From: CBDVBZ01 sp965372355
Lineage (GTDB): Bacteria; Krumholzibacteriota; Krumholzibacteriia; WVZY01
Length of the DNA stretch: 64,000 nucleotides
Assembly (NCBI GenBank): GCA_965372355.1
Contig: CBDVBZ010000002.1
Location: 31,707-95,706, forward strand
Direction of reading: 5' to 3'
The notes under the pieces are model-generated. The model did not search any database. It was not told where the DNA came from and was given only the letters and a program-made list of their open reading frames with translations. Numbering within the stretch: the stretch's first letter is position 1; every line of letters starts with the position of its first letter. Positions 8,293-15,773 of the stretch are shown piece by piece. A program made the translations under genes and the position numbers.

Positions 8293-9051
8293 CTATTCAG
8301 CCAGCTTTTTGAGAGCCTTGGTCAGTGGCTCGACGATGTCGATCGGGACCGGAAACACCAGCGTTGAGTTCTTCTCGGCCGCGACATCGGTCAGAGTCTG
8401 CAGAAACCGAAGCTGGATGGTCACGGGGTTCTGGCTGATGGTCTCGGCCGCGGCGAGGAGCTTTGCCGCTGCCTGGTTCTCACCCTCGGCATGGATGACC
8501 TTTGCCCGCCGGTCGCGCTCGGCCTCGGCCTGTTTGGCGATCGCCCGCTGCATCTCGGTTGGGAGGTCGACATGCTTGATCTCGACGAGGGATACCTTGA
8601 TCCCCCAGGAGTCGGTCTGCTCGTCGATGATGCGTTGCAGCTGTTGGTTTATGGAATCTCGTTCGGCAAGAAGCTGGTCGAGCTCGACCTGCCCCAGAAC
8701 AGAGCGGAGAGTCGTCTGCGCCAGCTGTGTTGTGGCATAGAGAAAATCCTCAACCTCGACGATCGCACGGTCGGCATTCATTACTCGAAAGTAAACGACC
8801 GCGTTGACTTTGATGGAAACGTTATCCTTGGTGATGACGTCCTGCGGTGCCACATCCATCGCCACCACACGCAGACTGACGCGAACCATTCGATCGATGA
8901 TGGGAATGAGGATGATGAGCCCCGGTCCTTTGACGCCCACGAGTCGGCCGAGCCTGAAGATCACACCTCGTTCGTACTCACGCAGAACACGAATTGCGCT
9001 GGCCAGAATCATGATCCCTACAAATACAATCGCTAGTAAGGGAATGCCCAC
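8293..9051 (-). CDS. slipin (stomatin-like SPFH/band-7 membrane protein)
   Basis: A 252-residue SPFH protein: N-terminal membrane anchor (about 3-24), then the band-7 core beginning LREYERGVIFRLGR and running through DVAPQDVITKDNV and VNAVVYFRV, then the heptad-like helical region RAIAKQAEAERDRRAKVIHAEGE (about 172-195), with an AEGE turn typical of bacterial slipins. These proteins form oligomeric rings on membranes and act with NfeD proteases in membrane quality control or microdomain organisation. It starts with GTG immediately after the TAA of the upstream NfeD gene (TAAGTG); its Shine-Dalgarno GGGAGGT lies inside that gene's end, so the two are translationally coupled. This supports a working slipin/NfeD pair. 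Confidence 0.95.
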   Translation of the reverse strand: MGIPLLAIVFVGIMILASAIRVLREYERGVIFRLGRLVGVKGPGLIILIPIIDRMVRVSLRVVAMDVAPQDVITKDNVSIKVNAVVYFRVMNADRAIVEVEDFLYATTQLAQTTLRSVLGQVELDQLLAERDSINQQLQRIIDEQTDSWGIKVSLVEIKHVDLPTEMQRAIAKQAEAERDRRAKVIHAEGENQAAAKLLAAAETISQNPVTIQLRFLQTLTDVAAEKNSTLVFPVPIDIVEPLTKALKKLAE

Positions 9052-10413
9052 TTAGGTAACCTCCCTTTCTGAAGGCTTGACAGTCAGCACCATACCATCC
9101 ACCGCTACGACCTCAACCTTCGTGCCGTTTGCAATGGGCTCATCACTTCTTGCGTTCCAGTATTCGCCGTGGACAAACACCGACCCGGTCTCTCCGATGT
9201 CCGACTTGGCCGTTCCCACCTCGCAGATGAGACCGCGACCGCCCGTAGCCACCTTCTTGGCTTGCGCCCTGAGACCCATCCCGGCCGCGAAGAGAAAGAA
9301 GAACGCAGTGAAGATCACCGCAGGAATGATTACGGAGAACGAGACTCTCATGAAGGGCAACGGCGAATCGATAAACATGATCGATCCGATGATCATGGCG
9401 ACAACACCCCCAACGGTTAACAAACCTCCCGACGGAATCTTGATTTCGAGTAAAAACATAATGATGGCCAGCAGGATGAGAGCGACACCCGCGTAGTTTA
9501 CGGGAAGGAGCTGCAGGGCATAGAAGGCGATCAGAATGGCGATGGCACCAATCACACCGGGGAAGATCGCTCCCGGGTTCTGGAGCTCGAAGAAAATCCC
9601 GAATATCCCGAGGAGCATGAGCAGATAGGCGATATTGGGATCGGACACTTTCGCGAGGAAGCGCTCCCGAAGCGAAGGTTCGACCGTGATCGTACGAGCG
9701 CCTGCCGTCGCAAGTGTCAGTTCCTCTCCGGCGGCTTCCACGGTGAAGCCATCGAGCTGCGACAGCAGGTCGGCGAGATCTGTCGCGATGATATCGACCA
9801 CGCCGATCTCGTGAGCCTCCTCGACCGTGGATGAATGGCTCTCACGAACAATCTTCTCCGCCCAATCGACGTCGCGCCCGCGATCTTTCGCAAGACCCCG
9901 CGCGTAAGCAGCCGCATCATTGGTCACCTTTTCCGACATCTCGTCGTCCATCTCTCCCTGGCCGACCGGGACCGGATGTGCAGCGCCGATGTTGGTACTG
10001 GGTGACATCGCCACGACGTGAGAGGCGAGGCTGATGATCGCGCCAGCGCTGGCCGCGCGTCCCCCGGCCGGGTGGACAAAGATGACAACTGGTGTCGGGC
10101 TCGCAAGGATCTCTTTGATGATGGCACGCATGGAGGCGTCGAGCCCACCCGGGGTGTCCATCATAAAGAGTACACACTGCGCTCGCTCCGCGTTGGCCCG
10201 CCAGATCACTCTCTGAACGTAGCCCATCGTAACCGGGCCGATCGGCCCCTTGATAACGCCCAGTACGACGACCCGTGATCTTGTCGTGTCAATTGATGCG
10301 GGAGATGATTGCAGGGGGGCTTGCGCGTCGCGGGACTGGCAGCCGATTGCGAAGAGCAGGAGGCACAATCCGAAAGCGATGGGCCGGTTATTTCGAGCGC
10401 CGTCTGTCAACAT
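9052..10413 (-). CDS. NfeD-family membrane serine protease (ClpP-like + NfeD)
   Basis: A 453-residue long-form NfeD (NfeD1b type). It has a lipoprotein-like signal (FAIGC, Cys25), then a ClpP/SppA-fold protease domain with nucleophile Ser122 in AASAG and candidate general-base Lys162 in EKVTND. Four to five transmembrane helices follow at about 258-375 (for example IAYLLMLLGIFGIFFEL, GVALILLAIIMFLLEI). The C-terminal OB-fold NfeD domain covers about 380-453. Family members cut the hydrophobic tail of partner stomatins. The adjacent coupled slipin gene is the expected partner. The ATG at 10413 is preceded by CCAGGT. First gene of the leftward group 10413 to 6576. Confidence 0.93.
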   Translation of the reverse strand: MLTDGARNNRPIAFGLCLLLFAIGCQSRDAQAPLQSSPASIDTTRSRVVVLGVIKGPIGPVTMGYVQRVIWRANAERAQCVLFMMDTPGGLDASMRAIIKEILASPTPVVIFVHPAGGRAASAGAIISLASHVVAMSPSTNIGAAHPVPVGQGEMDDEMSEKVTNDAAAYARGLAKDRGRDVDWAEKIVRESHSSTVEEAHEIGVVDIIATDLADLLSQLDGFTVEAAGEELTLATAGARTITVEPSLRERFLAKVSDPNIAYLLMLLGIFGIFFELQNPGAIFPGVIGAIAILIAFYALQLLPVNYAGVALILLAIIMFLLEIKIPSGGLLTVGGVVAMIIGSIMFIDSPLPFMRVSFSVIIPAVIFTAFFFLFAAGMGLRAQAKKVATGGRGLICEVGTAKSDIGETGSVFVHGEYWNARSDEPIANGTKVEVVAVDGMVLTVKPSEREVT

Positions 10414-10512
10414 GCAATACCTGGTACGATTCGGTTACGTTGTTCAAACCACGAAACCTTCTTCTTTAGTTAATGTTAACGGAATACGTTCTCAAAGCAA
10501 TCGATTTTTTCA

Positions 10513-10543
10513 CCCCCCTCAGCGGATCGGCCGCTGAGGGGGG
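10513..10543. repeat. long GC-rich inverted repeat between divergent genes
   Basis: A perfect 13-bp stem (CCCCCCTCAGCGG at 10513-10525 and its complement at 10531-10543) with a 5-base loop lies between the divergent NfeD-like and HNH genes. Neither strand has a T-run directly after the stem, so it is not a standard intrinsic terminator. It could be a cruciform, a transcription barrier or a protein-binding site. Confidence 0.55.
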
Positions 10544-10584
10544 GGGCGTTCGGCACTGGTTTTGGCCCGACCTTTGCAAAAACG

Positions 10585-10613
10585 TTGATCGAGCCCGGTT
10601 TTTGGTCTAGATT
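10585..10613 (+). promoter_or_regulatory. putative sigma-70 promoter for HNH nuclease gene
   Basis: TTGATC (10585-10590), 17-base spacer, TAGATT (10608-10613), each matching four of six consensus positions. Predicted start of transcription is near 10620, about 27 bases before the GTG at 10647. Confidence 0.5.
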
Positions 10614-10646
10614 GACCGGGATAACACTTGCAGCTTCAGCAAAGGA

Positions 10647-11180
10647 GTGAACGCCTTCAGTCAAGTCCTTCTGCTCAATGCCTCTTTTGAGCCACTGAAT
10701 GTGATCAACTGGAAAAGGGCACTGAAACTGATTTTCCTCGAGAAGGTCGAGGTGCTCGAAGAAACGGATCGCGAAGTACATTCGGTGAGCGACAGTCTGC
10801 GCGTGCCCGCCGTCGTGCGGCTGCTTCGCTTCGTTGGGTTCCGAAAGAGGGACATCAAGTTTTCTCGCCAGAACATCTATGCTCGAGACAAGTACCGCTG
10901 CCAGTACTGCGGCGAGAAGCTGAGACCAAGCGAGCTTACCTGTGATCATGTGATCCCGCGATCACGGGGTGGTTCGACGACGTGGGCCAATATTGCCACC
11001 TGCTGTCGTCCATGTAATCGCAAGAAAGGCGGAAGGACACCTGCGGAGGCCGGTCTCAAGCTGCTCAAGAAGCCGATGCGACCGAGCTGGCTCCTCGGCT
11101 TTCACGCGCGGTTTTCGATCCAGCAGCCCCCCGTCGCCTGGCGAGAGTATTTGTTCTGGAGTTCGAAGGGGAAGCGATAG
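10647..11180 (+). CDS. HNH endonuclease family protein
   Basis: A 177-residue protein of the widespread bacterial HNH family whose members begin VLLLNASFEPLNV. The nuclease core is at about 85-130: a CQYCG zinc knuckle, CDHVIPRSRGG with the general-base His, then WANIATCCRPCNRKKGG, so two CxxC pairs hold a structural zinc and H-N-N type residues form the beta-beta-alpha metal site. These proteins are usually stand-alone and conserved in many phyla without a known target. The only in-frame initiator is GTG at 10647, yet the Shine-Dalgarno-like AAAGGAG (10641-10647) overlaps it by one base, leaving no spacing. The true start is therefore uncertain by a few codons. It precedes a convergent tRNA-Leu gene. 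Confidence 0.88.
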   Translation: MNAFSQVLLLNASFEPLNVINWKRALKLIFLEKVEVLEETDREVHSVSDSLRVPAVVRLLRFVGFRKRDIKFSRQNIYARDKYRCQYCGEKLRPSELTCDHVIPRSRGGSTTWANIATCCRPCNRKKGGRTPAEAGLKLLKKPMRPSWLLGFHARFSIQQPPVAWREYLFWSSKGKR

Positions 11181-11219
11181 AGTCTGCGACGGATGTCGTG
11201 ATTGCGGGGTGGGGAGGGT

Positions 11220-11307
11220 TGGTGCCGGAGGTCGGACTCGAACCGACACGGAGCCAGGCTCCGGGGGATTTTGAGTCCCCTGCGTCTACCAGTTTCACCA
11301 CTCCGGC
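11220..11307 (-). tRNA. tRNA-Leu (CAA anticodon)
   Basis: A minus-strand class II tRNA of 88 nt including an encoded CCA. The acceptor stem GCCGGAG pairs with CTCCGGC, the discriminator is A, the anticodon arm GGGGA-CTCAAAA-TCCCC gives CAA, a long variable arm CGGAGCCTGGCTCCG is present, and the T-loop is GGTTCGAGTCC. It decodes UUG. It has its own upstream promoter (11326-11355). Confidence 0.97.
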
Positions 11308-11325
11308 CCCTTGTTTTGGGGAATG

Positions 11326-11355
11326 ATGTTAGCGAGTTAACCTGGCTACTGTCAA
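11326..11355 (-). promoter_or_regulatory. promoter for tRNA-Leu
   Basis: On the minus strand a perfect TTGACA (11350-11355), 18-base spacer and TAACAT (11326-11331) lie 19 bases upstream of the mature tRNA 5' end. Confidence 0.65.
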
Positions 11356-11386
11356 GGGCGTTCGCCCGTTTTGCGCCACCTTTCGC

Positions 11387-11414
11387 TTGACTTGCCGAAA
11401 CGATTTGATAAGGT
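11387..11414 (+). promoter_or_regulatory. putative promoter for tRNA-Ala
   Basis: TTGACT (11387-11392), 16-base spacer, TAAGGT (11409-11414), ending 11 bases before the tRNA-Ala 5' end. The -35 is strong and the -10 moderate. Confidence 0.5.
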
Positions 11415-11424
11415 GTTTGCGCTT

Positions 11425-11500
11425 GGGGTTGTAGCTCAGCTGGGAGAGCACTTGTCTGGCAGACAAGAGGTCACGGGTTCGATCCCCGTCAACTCCACCA
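11425..11500 (+). tRNA. tRNA-Ala (GGC anticodon)
   Basis: A 76-nt class I tRNA with encoded CCA. The acceptor GGGGTTG pairs with CAACTCC and shows the alanine identity pair G3:U70. The anticodon arm CTTGT-CTGGCAG-ACAAG gives GGC, and the T-arm is ACGGG-TTCGATC-CCCGT. It decodes GCC and GCU. A terminator follows at 11532. Confidence 0.97.
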
Positions 11501-11531
11501 TGCTATGATTACAACCATATCTATAGCGCGT

Positions 11532-11569
11532 GAACTCGGGGTCCCCTGCAACGGGGACTTAGTTCTTTT
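11532..11569 (+). terminator. intrinsic terminator after tRNA-Ala
   Basis: A hairpin with outer arms GAACT (11532-11536) / AGTTC (11561-11565) and inner GTCCCC (11541-11546) / GGGGAC (11553-11558), followed by TTTT. It separates the tRNA from the GlmU-like gene. Confidence 0.65.
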
Positions 11570-11617
11570 GAGCGAGGGAACGCGACTGATGTCGGCTCCG
11601 ACCAATCGAGGCTAAAC

Positions 11618-13060
11618 GTGACGCGGCTCGTATGCATATTCGAGGACAAGAAGTTCTCCAACTTCTTTCCGTTATCGTTGAGTCAGCCGGTCTTTGCGCT
11701 GCGGATTGGCACTCGAAGCTTAAGCACCCGCCTGCAAACGGACAGCGGGGGGGAGAAGTTTGGCGTGTTGTGCAGGGACTATCTCGCGGCGTTGGTGGCT
11801 GCCAAGGACCCGGAGGTTGCCGTCAACGATTTGCCCGATGGCGACACAGTGTTCTTGAACGGACGCCTGCTGTGCTATGGCACTGAGCTAAACGAGCTGC
11901 TGGACAAGATCCCGGACGGTGGTATCGCCGTCAAGGGGGGGTATGTGGTTGCGGCGAAGCTTCCCGGGGAGGTGGCGAAGGACTTTGCGGGTTACATTCG
12001 CGGACGTATCTCGGAGGAAACGAGCGAGCAGCTCTGTGAGGAGCTCCGCGGCTATGTGATCGGCGGCAAGAAACCGGCGCCGGGCAAAGCAAAAACAAAG
12101 AAGAAGGCTCCCGAGGCCGAGGCGGCCGAAGGGTCTTTCGAGGACGATCACGCGACGGGTCAGGATGCCGTTGCGGAAAAACTGCCCCAGCGGCTGCTGC
12201 AGTTTATCGATAAGCACAATCTCACCCGGCTGGACACATCGGAGGTGCGGCTGCTGTCGTTCCCATGGCAGATCATCGAGGAGAACCCGGTTGCCATCGA
12301 GGACGATTTTCAGAAGTCACCGTTTCGTGGCCAGTCGGAGGAATCGATCGTGTACCCCGGCGTGAAGATGGTTGGGGAGGAGGATATCTTTATTGGTGAG
12401 TCGAGCGTTATTCGGCCTGGTGTTGTGCTCGACGCGTCCTCGGGGCCGATCATCATCGGTGACGGCACGACGGTGATGCCGAATGCCACCATTCTCGGAC
12501 CCGTGTGTATCGGGAAGGGGTGCATTGTGAAATCGGGGGCGAAGATACTCGAGGGTACCTCGATCGGGGATACGTGCAAGATCGGCGGTGAGGTCGACCA
12601 GACGGTTTTCGGCGCATACTCCAACAAACAGCACGACGGGTTTATCGGACACTCGTATATCGGCGAGTGGGTGAACATCGGGGCGGGTACGAACAACAGT
12701 GATCTCAAAAACAACTACAGCCCCGTGCGCATGTGGTCCGCCGGGATGATTCGCCAGACGGGGAGGCAGTTTCTTGGATTGATCATGGGGGACCACAGCA
12801 AGACAGGAATAGGCATGCTGTTCAATTCCGGAACCGTTGTCGGGTTCAACTGCAACCTCTATGGCAGCACGATCATTGACAAGTTCGTGCCAAGTTTCTC
12901 GTGGGGACAGAGTGGTGAGATGACCGACTATCAGCTCGAGAAGGCACTTTTGACCGCTCAGGTCGTCATGGAACGGCGCAATGTTAAGTTCGATAAGGTC
13001 TATCGGAGTGTTTTTCAAAGAATCTTCGAGCTCACCGAGAAATGTCAGAGGAACGTGTAG
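11618..13060 (+). CDS. GlmU-like sugar nucleotidyltransferase / acyltransferase
   Basis: A 480-residue two-part protein. Residues 1-110 resemble the divergent nucleotidyltransferase domain of the Bacteroidetes-type alternative GlmU family (CIFEDKKFSNFFPLSLSQPVF, with the arginine-rich IGTRSLSTRL). A Lys/Ala-rich linker (about 145-185) leads to a left-handed beta-helix from about 242 to 420. Hexapeptide repeats (VIRPGVVLD, IGDGTTVMPNATI, IGKGCIVKSGAKI) and the acetyl-CoA-site-like GAGTNNSDLKNNY at 354-366 fit N-acetyltransferases. The family is predicted to make UDP-GlcNAc or another activated amino sugar for envelope polymers, though the N-terminal domain lacks a classic GXGXRM loop, so the uridylyl-transfer role is unproven. 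GTG start follows CGAGG. Confidence 0.85.
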   Translation: MTRLVCIFEDKKFSNFFPLSLSQPVFALRIGTRSLSTRLQTDSGGEKFGVLCRDYLAALVAAKDPEVAVNDLPDGDTVFLNGRLLCYGTELNELLDKIPDGGIAVKGGYVVAAKLPGEVAKDFAGYIRGRISEETSEQLCEELRGYVIGGKKPAPGKAKTKKKAPEAEAAEGSFEDDHATGQDAVAEKLPQRLLQFIDKHNLTRLDTSEVRLLSFPWQIIEENPVAIEDDFQKSPFRGQSEESIVYPGVKMVGEEDIFIGESSVIRPGVVLDASSGPIIIGDGTTVMPNATILGPVCIGKGCIVKSGAKILEGTSIGDTCKIGGEVDQTVFGAYSNKQHDGFIGHSYIGEWVNIGAGTNNSDLKNNYSPVRMWSAGMIRQTGRQFLGLIMGDHSKTGIGMLFNSGTVVGFNCNLYGSTIIDKFVPSFSWGQSGEMTDYQLEKALLTAQVVMERRNVKFDKVYRSVFQRIFELTEKCQRNV

Positions 13061-13643
13061 AGCATTCCGCCTTTACACGAAACGACAGGGAACACCCCGA
13101 CACCATTCGCCACCGTCGTCGCCGATCCGCAACAGTCGGGTGTCACGCGCTATCCGTCCGCTAGATAACGCACAGCACCGGGTCTCCGAACGGTTCGACG
13201 TATCCGACATCAGCACAAGCGCTTCCACGAACTACCCGATACAAGGCTTGCGCAGACTCGCCCAGGCTCGGTCGGGGCAGATCCACGCCCGTGCAGACGC
13301 GTGTTCAATGCAGGCTCCGTAAGTGACTATTTCACAAGACGAAAAACCGATCGACCCGGGTAATTCCCGGGCCGGCGGCGGATGTTCGCCCGTGGCATGT
13401 TACTTGATAATGGAAGGGCAGAGATCAGAAATAACCCTGCCTTGACCGTGACTTGCTATGGCGTAGGCCCATTCCTCAAGGTTAATGCCGTTCGACGTGT
13501 CCATGCACACGACAAGGCGGGGCTTCTGTCTCTCACTTCCAACCACCTCCCAGCACATTCCGACAACTCCATGAAGGGGACATAGTCTCATTGCCGTTAC
13601 AGGGGACATAGTCTCATTGCTAACACAGACAACTCCATAGGCG
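13061..13643. other. gene-free region with traces of a repeat element
   Basis: About 580 bases after the GlmU-like gene contain no convincing gene. It holds a short CCCGGG-TAATT-CCCGGG hairpin (13355-13371) without T-run and, near its right end, a pair of 20-bp direct repeats. A minus-strand open frame through 13400-13708 has no start context or recognisable domain. The region is best read as degraded sequence, possibly the remains of a small mobile or REP-type element. Confidence 0.5.
13562..13638. repeat. tandem 20-bp direct repeats flanked by 11-bp repeats
   Basis: AGGGGACATAGTCTCATTGC occurs at 13575-13594 and again, identical, at 13601-13620, six bases apart. They are bracketed by two identical copies of GACAACTCCAT (13562-13572 and 13628-13638). 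On the other strand the unit reads AATGAGACTATGTCCCC, a kind of sequence I associate with REP elements next to single-strand transposases; that link is from memory. No transposase gene is nearby. Confidence 0.7.
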
Positions 13644-13672
13644 TTGACACGAAAGCAATGACTTGTTATGTT
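13644..13672 (+). promoter_or_regulatory. promoter for sppA
   Basis: A perfect TTGACA (13644-13649), 17-base spacer and TATGTT (13667-13672). It begins six bases after the repeat cluster, and the sppA ATG is about 70 bases downstream of the predicted start of transcription. Confidence 0.65.
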
Positions 13673-13749
13673 CCGACGCGCTCGGGCACAGCGAGGTGCC
13701 CCGTTCAAAAGAGATAACGGTTTCTAGCTTCGTCGAACGCGATCGTCTC

Positions 13750-14625
13750 ATGGAAAGAAAGCGAAACGTGGCGTTCCTTCTCCTCTTCGGCGCTGCCGTA
13801 GTGGTGACGTTGCTCTTCGTTGCGGTGTATCTCGGGTTGCTATTTTTCTCGACCGATCATGTAGCGCTGGGTGATGCCATTGCGGTCGTCGATGTTCGTG
13901 GAGAGATATACTACGACCGGTGGAAGATCGATGAGATCGAAGCCCACCGGGACAACGACAAGGTGAAGGCCGTGCTCGTTTTTATCAACAGCCCCGGTGG
14001 TGGCGTGACCGCGTCACAGGCAATCTACGAGGCTCTGCTGAGCACGAGAGAGAAGAAGCCGGTGGTCGCGTTCATGGCCTCGGTCGCCGCCTCAGGCGGG
14101 TACTATGTGGCGTGCGCGGCGGATTCGATCATCGCCCACGAGGGAACGCTCACGGGCAGCATCGGCGTGATCGCGTCGTTTCTCCACACGGAGGAGCTTT
14201 TCCATAAGATCGGCCTGGATGTAACTGTTATCACGGCAGGCAAATACAAGGACGTCGGATCTCCGCACCGGCTGATGACCGAGGAGGAGCGGGCGTATCT
14301 CGGCGGGTTGCTCGACGACGTTTACCAGCAGTTTCTGAGGGCGGTGAGCCTCGGACGGGACATGCCGGTCGAGGAGGTAGCGGAGATCGCGGAGGGACGG
14401 CTGTACACGGGTGGGCAGGCTCTGCGCCTGGGTCTCGTCGACCGTCTGGGTACGTACGAGCAGGCGCTCCAGACGGCAGCCTCGATGGGTGGTATCGAAG
14501 GCGAGCCCAGGGTGATTCGCAAGCGCAAGAAGCGGTCGCTGGTGGAGCGAATCCTGGGGCAGGAAACCCCCAGGTTGCCGCTGGCCCATGGCGAGCGGAT
14601 GCGCTTGGAGTACATAATCCCGTAA
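13750..14625 (+). CDS. sppA: signal peptide peptidase SppA
   Basis: A 291-residue single-domain SppA (the short 36K form). One N-terminal transmembrane helix (about 7-33) is followed by the protease domain, with FINSPGGGVTAS at 78-90, the nucleophile Ser115 in ASGGYYVA and the general-base lysine in GKYKDVGSP (Lys167 by alignment with Bacillus SppA). The enzyme faces the periplasm and degrades signal peptides left in the membrane after export. I choose the ATG at 13750 (MERKRN) since it places positive charges just before the helix; an in-frame ATG 87 bases upstream adds an unlikely extension. Single transcript from the promoter at 13644; the HU gene follows with its own promoter. Confidence 0.93.
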   Translation: MERKRNVAFLLLFGAAVVVTLLFVAVYLGLLFFSTDHVALGDAIAVVDVRGEIYYDRWKIDEIEAHRDNDKVKAVLVFINSPGGGVTASQAIYEALLSTREKKPVVAFMASVAASGGYYVACAADSIIAHEGTLTGSIGVIASFLHTEELFHKIGLDVTVITAGKYKDVGSPHRLMTEEERAYLGGLLDDVYQQFLRAVSLGRDMPVEEVAEIAEGRLYTGGQALRLGLVDRLGTYEQALQTAASMGGIEGEPRVIRKRKKRSLVERILGQETPRLPLAHGERMRLEYIIP

Positions 14626-14633
14626 ACTATTAT

Positions 14634-14662
14634 TTGACACCGTTTCGTTAGTGTGTTAATTT
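14634..14662 (+). promoter_or_regulatory. promoter for HU gene
   Basis: A perfect TTGACA (14634-14639), 17-base spacer, TAATTT (14657-14662). It lies just after the sppA stop and implies a leader of about 125 bases before the HU start at 14796, long enough for regulation. Confidence 0.65.
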
Positions 14663-14795
14663 GATTCGGCTGGACAATTCTGTTCTTTTTGCCCCCGGTG
14701 CACATGCTGTCGAAGAATGACCTCGGGAGGTCACATCAACGGGTGGGGGCGATATGCCTGTGTAGTGGCAAGAAAACCGGAATGAGGTGAAGGCT

Positions 14796-15089
14796 ATGAC
14801 AAAAGCGGACCTGGTGGAAGAAATATCGAGACAGACAGGACTCAACAAAAAGGACACCAGCATAGTTGTAAATGAAATCATTGGAAATATTTGTAAAGCA
14901 CTGGCCGAGGGCGACAAAGTGGAGCTTCGCGGATTCGGGAGCTTCAAAGTCAAGGAGCGTCGCGCGCGCAAAGCGAGAAACCCTCGTACCGGTGAAGGAG
15001 TCTTTGTTCCTGCCAAGCTGGTGCCCTATTTCAAAGCATCGAACGAGTTGAAGTCGCGCGTCAACAGTTCAGGCAACAAGCCAGAGTAG
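14796..15089 (+). CDS. HU/IHF-family DNA-binding protein
   Basis: A 97-residue histone-like protein. MTKADLVEEISRQTG forms the first helix, GDKVELRGFGSFKVKERRARKARNP the beta-saddle leading to the DNA-intercalating RNPRTGE arm, and VFVPAKLVPYFKASNELK the closing helix. The dimer bends DNA non-specifically and organises the nucleoid; the RGFGSF and RNPRTGE signatures do not distinguish HU from IHF. The ATG at 14796 follows GAGGTG with ideal spacing; a GTG nine bases upstream is less likely. The tiny basic gene at 15103 follows after 13 bases and is probably co-transcribed. Confidence 0.96.
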   Translation: MTKADLVEEISRQTGLNKKDTSIVVNEIIGNICKALAEGDKVELRGFGSFKVKERRARKARNPRTGEGVFVPAKLVPYFKASNELKSRVNSSGNKPE

Positions 15090-15102
15090 AGAGGTCGAGC
15101 AG

Positions 15103-15198
15103 ATGCCCTGCGGGAGAAAACGCAAGCGCAAGAAGATCGCCACGCACAAGCGTAAGAAGCGGCTTCGCAAGAATCGTCACAAGAAAAAGAACCGCTAG
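15103..15198 (+). CDS. 31-residue basic protein, AURKAIP1/COX24-like (ribosome-associated type)
   Basis: A very short gene: ATG at 15103 preceded by GAGAGG, stop TAG at 15196. Of 31 residues 19 are Lys or Arg. The core ATHKRKKRLRKNRHKKK closely matches mini-proteins annotated in Bacteroidetes as AURKAIP1/COX24-domain proteins, relatives of a mitochondrial ribosomal small-subunit protein. By composition and relatives it probably sits on rRNA in the small subunit (inference). It lies 13 bases after the HU gene in the same orientation and is followed by a weak hairpin. Such genes are easily missed by length cut-offs. Confidence 0.85.
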   Translation: MPCGRKRKRKKIATHKRKKRLRKNRHKKKNR

Positions 15199-15225
15199 AC
15201 CACCGGTTTGGGTGGTGGTGTTTCT
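15199..15225 (+). terminator. possible weak terminator after the mini-protein gene
   Basis: ACCACC (15199-15204) pairs with GGTGGT (15211-15216) across a 6-base loop, followed by GGTGTTTCT. The stem is short and the T-run interrupted, so the call is tentative. Confidence 0.35.
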
Positions 15226-15331
15226 CCCGAGGACAGACCCAGAAGCTCGAGCTCATGTGAGCCGAGGGTTCGGTCTTTCCTGACGCGCCGAACCGACGTC
15301 AGAGCAAACACTTTCCGGAGAGATTCGTTCA

Positions 15332-15700
15332 ATGACGGACAACGAACGCAGACGAGCCGTGCGGGCGCCTGCCAAGCTGGCGATGGAGATCAAGCTTGGG
15401 GGCCGTGACCGGGCTTTGGCCGAGACGATCAACGTCAGCGCAAACGGGGTTTATTTTTTCAGCAAAACCCACATCCCGCCGCTCACGCGGCTTCAGATCA
15501 CCCTGATGCTTCCGCAGCACGGTGAGGGCCCCAAGCCGGCGCATAGACAGGTTGTCTGTGACGGTGTCGTGGTTCGAACCGACCCGGATACGCCTCGTCC
15601 GGAACAGGAACAGTACGAGATCGCGTGTTATTTTACATCGATATCGGGTGCCGACAAGGATAAGCTGGAGTCGTATATCCTGAAACAACTGGCGTTTTAG
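15332..15700 (+). CDS. PilZ-domain protein (c-di-GMP receptor)
   Basis: A 122-residue single-domain PilZ protein. The N-terminal ERRRAVRAPAK carries the RxxxR ligand-binding motif, and ETINVSANGVYF corresponds to the (D/N)xSxxG second motif, so both c-di-GMP contacts are present. The remaining beta strands (LQITLMLP, VVCDGVVVRTD, YEIACYFTSIS) complete the barrel, and a short helix ends the protein. It would act as a stand-alone effector by binding a partner after c-di-GMP capture. The ATG follows GGAGAG at a slightly long distance. The neighbouring histidine kinase gene starts 73 bases downstream, and a diguanylate cyclase lies about 10 kb away at 25921. Confidence 0.92.
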   Translation: MTDNERRRAVRAPAKLAMEIKLGGRDRALAETINVSANGVYFFSKTHIPPLTRLQITLMLPQHGEGPKPAHRQVVCDGVVVRTDPDTPRPEQEQYEIACYFTSISGADKDKLESYILKQLAF

Positions 15701-15773
15701 CACTTATCCCCAGAACATTTTAGTTGATGAAATATTTGAACCCGTGGTAAGAAACTAGGCGGGACAGGCTGCC

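Noticed and set aside
13400..13708. Minus-strand open frame as a possible small gene or transposase piece
   Set aside because: No start context, no recognised domain, and it runs across the direct repeats and the sppA promoter. Kept only as part of the degraded region.
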